This document shows, in pieces, positions 52,556 through 60,081 of a stretch of DNA of 64,000 bases (the first letter of the stretch is position 1; every line of letters begins with the position of its first letter). The translations under genes were made by a program, and so were the position numbers. The stretch covers positions 101,561-165,560 of the forward strand of contig JAHCBA010000009.1 of the NCBI GenBank assembly GCA_019634625.1. The letters run 5' to 3'. The notes below the pieces were generated by a model, which worked only from the letters and a program-made list of their open reading frames with translations, had not been told where the DNA came from and ran no database searches. The DNA is from Verrucomicrobiia bacterium (lineage in GTDB: Bacteria; Verrucomicrobiota; Verrucomicrobiia; Limisphaerales; CAIMTB01).

Positions 52556-52628
52556 CGGAGGGCCGAGTTCCACGAGGCCGCAACGGCGTGGAGCGTTGGG
52601 TTGAGGACTCGCGGAGCTCGTCCCTCCG
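52556..52628 (+). repeat. 73-bp dispersed palindromic repeat core, copy 4
   Basis: From CGGAGGGCCGAGTTCCACGA to GGAGCTCGTCCCTCCG. The ends are 12-bp inverted repeats with one mismatch; GTTCCACG and CGTGGAGC form an inner pair. The 164-bp flanks seen in copies 1 and 3 are missing. Confidence 0.85.
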
Positions 52629-52661
52629 GAGTGAAGCGGAAGGGGTGGGATCGGAGGGACC

Positions 52662-52731
52662 GTTGGGTGTGCACGCTTCAGCGTGAGCCTCCCCAATCCG
52701 CCCCCGACACGCTGAAGCGTGCACACCCAAC
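52662..52731. repeat. Perfect 24-bp inverted repeat
   Basis: Left arm 52662-52685 and right arm 52708-52731 are exact reverse complements, with a 22-nt spacer. Each arm contains its own smaller palindrome (CACGCTTCAGCGTG or CACGCTGAAGCGTG), so a nested cruciform is possible. Confidence 0.92.
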
Positions 52732-52788
52732 AGAATCCGACCCAGCGTCTGCCCCCCTCCACGTCCCCGCCCTACCAGCGCATTTCAG

Positions 52789-53022
52789 ACTTTTGCAGCA
52801 GGCCTCGCACTCGTACTCGCACTCGTAATCGTAATCGTACTCGTACTCGTAATCGTAATCGTAATCGTAATCGTCCTGCCCTGTTCGCATGCGGAATGGG
52901 AGGTGCAAACAGGATCGAACCCATCGGATCAGTCATGAGGCGACACTGAAACGGTGTGCCTGCGGGTTCGAGGTCGAGGACGATGACGAGTACGAGTACC
53001 GCCCTTCGGGCTGAGTACGAGT
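52789..53022. repeat. Hexamer-arm hairpin element, copy B
   Basis: Starts CTTTTGCAGCAGGCCTCG and ends GGGCTGAGTACGAGTC like copy A. The left arm has about 12 CTCGTA/ATCGTA-type hexamers (52803-52877), the right arm about five (52971-52999). The inner 8 bp (ATCGTCCT at 52870-52877 with AGGACGAT at 52977-52984) pair perfectly, and the stem continues outward (20 of 23 pairs), enclosing a 99-nt loop. Confidence 0.8.
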
Positions 53023-53355
53023 CGTGCGCGGGGTGGTTTGGGCGAGTTCCAGGAGTTCCGAGAACGTGGGATGCGCCGCTTTTCGAGAGCCGCTCGGACT
53101 TCGGCGTGGATCAATCCTGGGAATCGGGCCGTTTGGCATGCCTGGCGGGAGAATCCGGCAAGGCGGTTCGATCGAAGGGTGCACCGCGACGCCTGGTGCT
53201 CACGCGAAGACGCGAAGACGCAAAGGAGGTGGGGGGGTGAAGGAACTCGGGCATCCGGAAGGGAACCTCGCCGGGTGAGTTGATCGAGTGGTTGGGCGGT
53301 GGTGTGGGGGGAGGCGGGAGCGTCGAGCCTGCTCGGACCCCACGGATGGGTGCTG

Positions 53356-53461
53356 CGACCCCTGGCGGGGTCGTGGGCGGGGTGGGACTTCTGACCGGGG
53401 GTCGAACCCTCGGAGCCGGGTTCGACCCCCGGCTAATCTCTGGGAAACCCTGCGGGTTTCC
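53356..53461. repeat. Three consecutive perfect hairpins
   Basis: CGACCCC/GGGGTCG (53356-53373, 4-nt loop), GGGGGTCGAACCC/GGGTTCGACCCCC (53397-53430, 8-nt loop, 13 bp) and GGAAACCC/GGGTTTCC (53443-53461, 3-nt loop). None is followed by a U-run. They lie about 100-200 bp ahead of the giant secreted protein. Confidence 0.85.
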
Positions 53462-53562
53462 GGACCCGATTGAAGGGGAACCTGCCAGATGTCCTGGGAT
53501 GGCCTGGAATGAGTTGGTTTTCCGGGATTCGGGCGACGACTCTGGTTCCGATGTTTGCGTCG

Positions 53563-56500
53563 ATGCGGTTCGTCCGTGTGGGGAGATGTCCCCGAGGTCT
53601 TTCCCAGATTGCCGGCATGCTGGCGTTGTGGGTGGCGTGTCTGGTGGGGGTGTCGCGGGCGGGAGCCCAGGGAACCGGCGACGGGGATTGGCTGCGGTTT
53701 GTGGAGGTGCGACCGGGCCTGGCGGGCACGTTGAACCTGGTGGCGGCGGCGTCTCCGGGGGCGGAGGTGGTGCTGTTGTGGGGCGAGACGGTCGAGAGGA
53801 TCGATGTGCCGATCGCCACGGAGCGTGCGGGGGCGGACGGGACGCTGTCGTTCGAGGTCGAGCGGACGGGGGCGGGCGCGGGTTATTTTCGGGGCCTGGT
53901 CGTTGGGGGGACGCGGTGGGTCGAGGTGTCGCCGGCGCCGGGCGAGGAGGGGGTGGCGTTGACGCGGGAGACGATCTTCCGGTTCGACGGCGCCCTGGCG
54001 GAGGGGACGACGGTGGGGGCGACGGAATTGACGGCGTCGTTCGGCGGACGGCGGCTGTTGTCGCGGGTGGAGGTGTCGCGGGATCGGCGGACGGTGTCGT
54101 TGTTTTATCTGGAGCCGTTGCCGGCGAATGCACGGGTGCAGGTGCGGTGGGATGCGGCGGGGTTGCGGGATGAGCGGGGGCGGGAACCCGACTGGGGCGG
54201 TCTCCGGGGTGCTGACGGGGTGGTGGCCTTCGAGTTCGGGACGTTGGGGACGCAGACGCTTCCGGGAACGGTCGTAGTGGGACGGGTGCTGGCGTCGGAG
54301 CTGGTGCCGGACGGGAATGGGGGCATGACGAACCGGCCGTTGTCCGGGGTGACGATCTCGGTGGACGGGGCGGAGGAGACGATCCGGGCGACGACGGATG
54401 CGGAGGGGTGGTTCCGGCTGGACCCGAGTCCGTCGGGGCGATTCTTCGTGACGGTGGATGGGCGGACGGCGGAGGGGAGCGCCTGGCCGACGGGGGCGTA
54501 CTACCCGTTTGTGGGGAAGGCGTGGGAAGCGCAGCCGGGCCGGACGAATCTGGCGAACGGGAACGGGGAGATCTACCTGCCGCGGATTGCGGCGGGCAGC
54601 CTGGTGACGGTGAGCGCCATGGAGGAGACGGCGATCACCTTTCCGGCGGACGTGCTGGCGGCGAATCCGGCGCTGGAGGGGGTGTCGATCCGGGTTCCGG
54701 CGAACGGGCTGTTCGCGAATGACGGCACGCGCGGGGGGCGGGTGGGCATTGCGCCGGTGGCGTCCGACCGGTTGCCGGAGCCGTTGCCGGCGGGGCTGGC
54801 GTTTCCGCTGGTGATCACCATCCAGACCGACGGGCCGCTGAACTTCGATGCGCCGGTGCCGGTGCGGTTCCCGAATTTGCCGGACCCGGTGACTGGCGAG
54901 GTGTTGCCGCCGGGGGCCCCGACCGCGCTCTGGAGTTTCAATCACGACACGGGGCGCTGGGAGATCCAGGGGTCGATGACGGTGACGGCGGACGGCCGGC
55001 ATGTGGACACGGATCCTGGGGTTGGGGTGCGGCAGCCGGGGTGGCACGGGGCCCGTCCGGGGACCCAGAGCCGGGGCGGGAGATCGTGGTTCGGGGGAGG
55101 TTCGGAGGGTTCGGGTGAATCGGAGGAGGTGACGGATCCGTGCCGGCGATCGTTGAGGGATGTGGCCTTCTCGGCGATCGGGGAGAACTGGCAGGCGATC
55201 GGGGAGTGCGCGACGAGCTGGCTGCCGTGGAAGGCGGTCCGAAGCGGCGCCGACTGCGCGATGTCGCTGGCGGGGACGATGTCGGATCTGCTGGGGCGGG
55301 CGCGCCGGACCCGCGAGGAGATTCGGGAGCACCCGGGAGCGACCGGACGGAACCTGTTCCGTATTTTTCTGGTGGGCGCGAAGGTGGTGGTGGATGGGCA
55401 TGCGGCGTTGCTGGACTGCGTGAAGAAGGCGGCGGTGGGGACGGTGGTGGACCGGTTCCTGAACTGCGGGACGGCGCTGGCGGGAACGGCGGACTCGGTG
55501 TGCCGGGGCTATCTGCCGCCGGCGGGTTGCGCTCCGAGTCCCGCGCTGACGCGGACCTGTGTGGTGACCGGGGCGGCGGTGCAGGGGATGCGGGCGGCTT
55601 CGGCGGTGGCGACGGGGGAGGATTTCCATGGGGCCGAGGATTTGCAGGAGAAAGTGACGGCGGGGGTCGGGCTGGTGAAGGACCTGGTGGATGTCGGGCT
55701 GGAGCTGGTGGGGGGCGAAGCGCAGGCGACGGGTCGGGCGCTGGCGGGGTTGCCTGGGGTGCCGGACGACGCGGTGATCCTGGCGCTGATGGACGATCTG
55801 GTGGGGGCGTTGGAGGTGGCGGCGGGACTGTCGGGATCGACGGCCGCGTTGTACGACGCGACGGCCGGGGCGCTGGAGGCGCGGGATGGGGTGGCGCTGC
55901 GACTGGGGGAACTGGTGGCGGTGGCGGGGCAGCGGGTTTCATCGCCGGTGTATTACGCCATCGAGGTTGGGGACGTGGTGCTGCGCGGGACCGCGGTTCA
56001 GGACATTGTGGCGATTCTGGGGCCTGAACTCGACTACCGGCTGACGGTGGTCGAGCCGCGCCGGGGTTTGTACGGCGAGACCTATGGCGTGAGTGCGCGG
56101 AACGGAGCCGTCACGACGTTTCCGGCGGTGGCGCTGCTGCCGTACGGGGACCGGGCGGACAGCGATGGCGACGGGCTTCCGGACGTGGCGGAGTGGGTGA
56201 TCGGGACGGATCCGGGTCTGGCCGACACGGACGGGGACGGGATTTCGGACGGGGCGGAAGTGCGGGCGGGGACGGATCCGCTGGACGGGTTGCCGGTGCG
56301 GACGGGGGTGATTGCGTCGGCGCCGGCGACCGGGGTGGCGGTGCATGTGGCGGTGCGGGACGACTGGGCGGTGACGGCCAACGGGACCGCGGGCATCACG
56401 GTATTCGAGGTTTCGGATCCGTTTGCGCCACGGCGCTGGGCGGAGCTGGACACGCCGGGGAACGCGCTTGAGGTGGCGTTGGGGCGGGGCATCGCGGCGG

Positions 56501-59500
56501 TGGCGGACGGGCCGGCGGGATTGACCGTCGTGGATGTGAACGGGCCGTTGGGGACGCGGTTGCGGCATCGGGTTCCGCTGGGGGGAACGGCGGTGACGGT
56601 GGCGTTGGAGGCGGTGCGGGCGTGGGTGGGGTTGTCCTCCGGGGACTTGGTGGGTGTGGATCTCGAGACGGGCCAGGCGGGTTTGCGGCTGCGGTTCCCG
56701 GGGGCGGTCGATGGGGTCGCGTTGGAGGGGGATGTGCTGCATGTCCTCACGCGGACGGCGCTGTTGCTGTACCGGATGGTGGATGGGACACCGGTGCGGG
56801 CGGGGGAGGTGGCGGTGGCGGGTCAGACCTCGCCGCTGGAGACGGGGCGCAAGCTGTTTGTCGGGGATGGGCTGGCATACGTCGGGCACTTTACGGGGTT
56901 TACGGTCGTGGATGTGCGGGACCCGATGGCACCGCGGGTGGTGGGGACCCCGCCGGTGACCCAGGCGGCCGTGCACGGGCTGGCGGCGAACGGGAGCGGG
57001 GTGTTGCTGGCGGTCACGAGTTTCGGGGGGACGCAGACCCTGGCGGTTTCGATGTACGACGTGCGGGAAGCGACGGACACCACGCGGTCGCTGGCCACCT
57101 TCGAGACGCCGGGGACGGCGCGGGCGGTGGCAATTTACCGGGGCCTGGGGTATGTGGCGGATGGGGCGCGGGGATTGCAGGTTTTGAACTATCTGCCGTA
57201 CGACCGCCTGGGGGTGCCGCCGACGATCGGGTTGGGAGGCGACTTCGTGATCACGAACGGGGTGCCGGCGTGGATCGAGGGACGCCCGGCGCGGTTGACG
57301 GCGCGGGTGACCGACGATGTGCAGGTGCGGGAGGTGACCTTCCATGCGGATGGCGTGCAGATCGGCCGGGACGGTTCGTTTCCCTTCGAGCACCGGCTGG
57401 TGGTCCCCGCGTGGCATCCGGAGCGCGTCGTGGTGGTGCGGGCCCGGGCGATTGACACCGGGGGCAACGCGACATGGAGCGAGCCGGTTTCGGTGCGGAT
57501 TCTGCCCGACCCGACGCCGCCGGCGGTTCGATCGGTGCAGCCGGGAGATGGAGCGCGGGTCGGGGCGGTGTCGGCGGTGCGGGTGACCTTCACCAAGCCG
57601 GTGGATCCGGACACGCTGGCCGGGGCGTTGGAACTGGTCGGAGCGGGACCGGATGAGGCATTCGACACTCCGGACGACAGGGTGCCTGCGGGATTGACGT
57701 TGAGTTACCGCGCCCTGGAACAGGCGGCGGTGTGGACGGTTCCCGACATGCTTGCCGCCGGGCGGTACCGGGTGCGGGTGTTGCCGAGCGTGCGGGACCT
57801 GACGGGGAATGCGCTGGCGGAGGCGGTGGTGTCCACGTTTGCCACCGGGGCTTTCCCTGACGCCGATGGCGACTGTCTGCCCGACGATCTCGAACGGGTT
57901 CTGGAACTCGATCCGTTCAACCCGGACACCGACGGCAACGGGGTGTTGGACGGCGACGAGGATTTCGCCGGGGACGGGATCTCGAATTGCGAGGCGGTGT
58001 TCCTGGGCAAGCCGCTGGTGCCGGTGCTGGCGTCGGGGCGGAGTGTGGTGGCGACGTTGAGAGTGGGCGGGGTGGGGCGGTACCAGATCGACGCGGCGGC
58101 CGGGGAACGGTTGCTTGCGAATGTCGGTTGGATGTCGGGATCGGGGACGCCGCACCTGCGGGTGTACGGACCGGACGGGGTGCTGGTGAATCCGGATGGA
58201 GCGGCGACGGTGTCGTTCCTGGAGTTCGAGGCGGCGGTGGCGGGCACGTACTACGTCCTGGTGCGGGACGTGGGGGACAACCAGGCGTTGGGGTACCGGC
58301 TGACGCTGGTACGGGTGCCGGGGGACCAGGAGCCGGACGACGAGGTGGCGGGGTTGGTGAGCGGGCGGTCGGTGGAAGGGGTGCTGCCGTTGGGGGACCT
58401 GGACGTGTTCACCTATGGGGCGGGCGTTGGGGAACGGCTGATCGTGAACGTGGGGTGGATGTCGGGATCGGGGACGCCGCATCTGCGGGTGTACGGACCG
58501 GACGGGGTGCTGGTGAATCCGGATGAAGCGGCGACGGTGTCGTTTCTGGAATTCGAGGTGGCGGTGGCGGGCACGTACTCCTTCGTCGTGCGGGACGTGG
58601 GGGACAACCAGGCGATGGGGTACCGGCTGACCCTGGTGCGGGTCCCGGGGGACCAGGAGCCGAACGACGAGGTGGCGGGGTTGGTGAGCGGGCGGTCGGT
58701 GGAAGGGGTGCTGCCGTTGGGGGACCTGGATGTATTCACCTATGCGGCGGGCGTTGGGGAACGGCTGATTGTGAACCTGGGTTGGATGTCGGGATCAGGG
58801 ACACCGCATCTGCGGGTGTACGGACCGGACGGGGTGCTGGTGAATCCGGATGGGGCGGCGACGGTGTCGTTTCTGGAGTTCGAGGCGGCGGTGGCGGGCA
58901 CGTACACCTTCGTCGTGCGGGAAGTCGGGGACAACCATGCGATGGGGTACCGGCTGACCCTGGTGCGGGTCCCGGGGGAACAGGAACCGAACGACGAGGC
59001 GGCGGGGTTGGTGAGCGGGCGGTCGGTGGAAGGGGTGCTGCCGTTGGGGGACCTGGACGTGTTCACCTATGCGGCTGGAGTTGGGGAACGGCTGATTGTG
59101 AACCTGGGTTGGATGTCGGGATCAGGGACACCGCATCTGAGGGTGTACGGACCGGACGGGGTGCTGGTGAATCCGGATGGGGCGGCGACGGTGTCGTTTC
59201 TGGAGTTCGAGGCGGCGGTGGCGGGCACGTACTTCTTCGTCGTGCGGGAAGTCGGGGACAACCATGCGATGGGGTACCGGCTGACGCTGTTGCGGGTGCC
59301 GGGGGAACAGGAACCGAACGACGAGGCGGCGGGGTTGGTGAGCGGGCGGTCGGTGGAAGGGGTGCTGCCGTTGGGGGACCTGGACGTGTTCACCTATGCG
59401 GCTGGAGTTGGGGAACGGTTGATTGTGAACCTGGGTTGGATGTCGGGATCGGGGACACCGCATCTGCGGGTGTACGGACCGGACGGGGTGCTGGTGAATC

Positions 59501-59952
59501 CGGATGGGGCGGCGACGGTATCGTTTCTGGAATTCGAGGTGGCGGTGGCGGGCACGTACACCTTCGTGGTGCGGGAAGTGGGGGACAACCATTCGATGGG
59601 GTACCGGCTGACGCTGTTGCGGGTGCCGGGGGCACAGGAACCGAACGACGAGGCGGTTGAACTGGCGGCGGGGGTGCCGGTGACGGGCCTGTTACCGTTG
59701 GGGGATCTGGACGTGTTCCAATTTGGGGCGGTGGTTGGGGAGCCGATTCGGATCGGGGTGGTGTGGGTATCGGGCAGCGGCACGCCGCATGTGCGGATGT
59801 ACGGGCCGCGGGGGAACCTGCTGAATCCCCAGCCCGGGGTCTTTGCGGCGTCGCTGGACCTGGTGGCGGGCGAATCGGGAACGCACACGGTGGTGGTGCG
59901 GGAGCGTGGGGACGACCACGCCATGGGGTACCGGCTGACGCGCGAGCCATGA
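53563..59952 (+). CDS. Giant repeat-rich secreted protein
   Basis: About 2129 residues if started at the ATG at 53563, which puts a signal peptide (GMLALWVACLVGVSRAGA) near the N-terminus; other starts (TTG 53470, ATG 53509 or 53551) are possible. Regions in order: beta-sandwich repeats; a carboxypeptidase-regulatory-like module (GVTISVDGAEETIRATTDAE); a Cys-containing helical part (about residues 525-800); thrombospondin-3-type Ca repeats (DSDGDGLPDVAEWVIGTDPG); LVIVD-type propeller repeats (WAVTANGTAGITVFEVSDPF); Ig-like modules; a second Ca-binding segment; then six PPC-like repeats of 109 residues (for example GWMSGSGTPHLRVYGPDGVL). It is probably a surface or adhesion protein; function unknown. 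Confidence 0.82.
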   Translation: MRFVRVGRCPRGLSQIAGMLALWVACLVGVSRAGAQGTGDGDWLRFVEVRPGLAGTLNLVAAASPGAEVVLLWGETVERIDVPIATERAGADGTLSFEVERTGAGAGYFRGLVVGGTRWVEVSPAPGEEGVALTRETIFRFDGALAEGTTVGATELTASFGGRRLLSRVEVSRDRRTVSLFYLEPLPANARVQVRWDAAGLRDERGREPDWGGLRGADGVVAFEFGTLGTQTLPGTVVVGRVLASELVPDGNGGMTNRPLSGVTISVDGAEETIRATTDAEGWFRLDPSPSGRFFVTVDGRTAEGSAWPTGAYYPFVGKAWEAQPGRTNLANGNGEIYLPRIAAGSLVTVSAMEETAITFPADVLAANPALEGVSIRVPANGLFANDGTRGGRVGIAPVASDRLPEPLPAGLAFPLVITIQTDGPLNFDAPVPVRFPNLPDPVTGEVLPPGAPTALWSFNHDTGRWEIQGSMTVTADGRHVDTDPGVGVRQPGWHGARPGTQSRGGRSWFGGGSEGSGESEEVTDPCRRSLRDVAFSAIGENWQAIGECATSWLPWKAVRSGADCAMSLAGTMSDLLGRARRTREEIREHPGATGRNLFRIFLVGAKVVVDGHAALLDCVKKAAVGTVVDRFLNCGTALAGTADSVCRGYLPPAGCAPSPALTRTCVVTGAAVQGMRAASAVATGEDFHGAEDLQEKVTAGVGLVKDLVDVGLELVGGEAQATGRALAGLPGVPDDAVILALMDDLVGALEVAAGLSGSTAALYDATAGALEARDGVALRLGELVAVAGQRVSSPVYYAIEVGDVVLRGTAVQDIVAILGPELDYRLTVVEPRRGLYGETYGVSARNGAVTTFPAVALLPYGDRADSDGDGLPDVAEWVIGTDPGLADTDGDGISDGAEVRAGTDPLDGLPVRTGVIASAPATGVAVHVAVRDDWAVTANGTAGITVFEVSDPFAPRRWAELDTPGNALEVALGRGIAAVADGPAGLTVVDVNGPLGTRLRHRVPLGGTAVTVALEAVRAWVGLSSGDLVGVDLETGQAGLRLRFPGAVDGVALEGDVLHVLTRTALLLYRMVDGTPVRAGEVAVAGQTSPLETGRKLFVGDGLAYVGHFTGFTVVDVRDPMAPRVVGTPPVTQAAVHGLAANGSGVLLAVTSFGGTQTLAVSMYDVREATDTTRSLATFETPGTARAVAIYRGLGYVADGARGLQVLNYLPYDRLGVPPTIGLGGDFVITNGVPAWIEGRPARLTARVTDDVQVREVTFHADGVQIGRDGSFPFEHRLVVPAWHPERVVVVRARAIDTGGNATWSEPVSVRILPDPTPPAVRSVQPGDGARVGAVSAVRVTFTKPVDPDTLAGALELVGAGPDEAFDTPDDRVPAGLTLSYRALEQAAVWTVPDMLAAGRYRVRVLPSVRDLTGNALAEAVVSTFATGAFPDADGDCLPDDLERVLELDPFNPDTDGNGVLDGDEDFAGDGISNCEAVFLGKPLVPVLASGRSVVATLRVGGVGRYQIDAAAGERLLANVGWMSGSGTPHLRVYGPDGVLVNPDGAATVSFLEFEAAVAGTYYVLVRDVGDNQALGYRLTLVRVPGDQEPDDEVAGLVSGRSVEGVLPLGDLDVFTYGAGVGERLIVNVGWMSGSGTPHLRVYGPDGVLVNPDEAATVSFLEFEVAVAGTYSFVVRDVGDNQAMGYRLTLVRVPGDQEPNDEVAGLVSGRSVEGVLPLGDLDVFTYAAGVGERLIVNLGWMSGSGTPHLRVYGPDGVLVNPDGAATVSFLEFEAAVAGTYTFVVREVGDNHAMGYRLTLVRVPGEQEPNDEAAGLVSGRSVEGVLPLGDLDVFTYAAGVGERLIVNLGWMSGSGTPHLRVYGPDGVLVNPDGAATVSFLEFEAAVAGTYFFVVREVGDNHAMGYRLTLLRVPGEQEPNDEAAGLVSGRSVEGVLPLGDLDVFTYAAGVGERLIVNLGWMSGSGTPHLRVYGPDGVLVNPDGAATVSFLEFEVAVAGTYTFVVREVGDNHSMGYRLTLLRVPGAQEPNDEAVELAAGVPVTGLLPLGDLDVFQFGAVVGEPIRIGVVWVSGSGTPHVRMYGPRGNLLNPQPGVFAASLDLVAGESGTHTVVVRERGDDHAMGYRLTREP
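58086..59949 (+). repeat. Six 327-bp tandem repeats inside the giant gene
   Basis: Units start at 58086, 58413, 58740, 59067, 59394 and 59721 (the last diverged and shorter). The spacing of the GATGTCGGGA word is exactly 327 bp four times over (58131, 58458, 58785, 59112, 59439). Units 3 and 4 differ at only about ten positions by eye. Each encodes one 109-residue PPC-like domain. Confidence 0.93.
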
Positions 59953-60081
59953 GCGGGGTCTTCAGGGAAGCGTCGCGGCGTCGATAGAAACGATGTGGAG
60001 ATTTCGTTTGCGGCGGCAAAACGGGGGTCCCTAGGTTTTGCGCGCACGGCGTGGCGCCCGAGGGCGCGTCGTGTGAAGCCC

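Larger units (their letters stand above)
52529..53562. other. 1-kb repeat-rich intergenic region
   Basis: Holds, in order, a 73-bp repeat core (52556-52628), a perfect 24-bp inverted repeat (52662-52731), the hexamer-arm element (52789-53022), a short (ACGCGAAG)-type direct repeat near 53199-53226, and three hairpins (53356-53461). No gene is supported. Confidence 0.75.

Noticed and set aside
53397-53430. 13-bp hairpin as an intrinsic terminator
   Set aside because: No U-run on either side, so kept only as a structured repeat.
53200-58482. Very long minus-strand frames opposite the giant gene
   Set aside because: Arg/His/Pro-rich mirror of Gly/Val-rich repeats; no start context or domain.
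58413-59393. Three identical-length 108-codon frames on the minus strand
   Set aside because: They only reflect the 327-bp repeat period of the sense gene.
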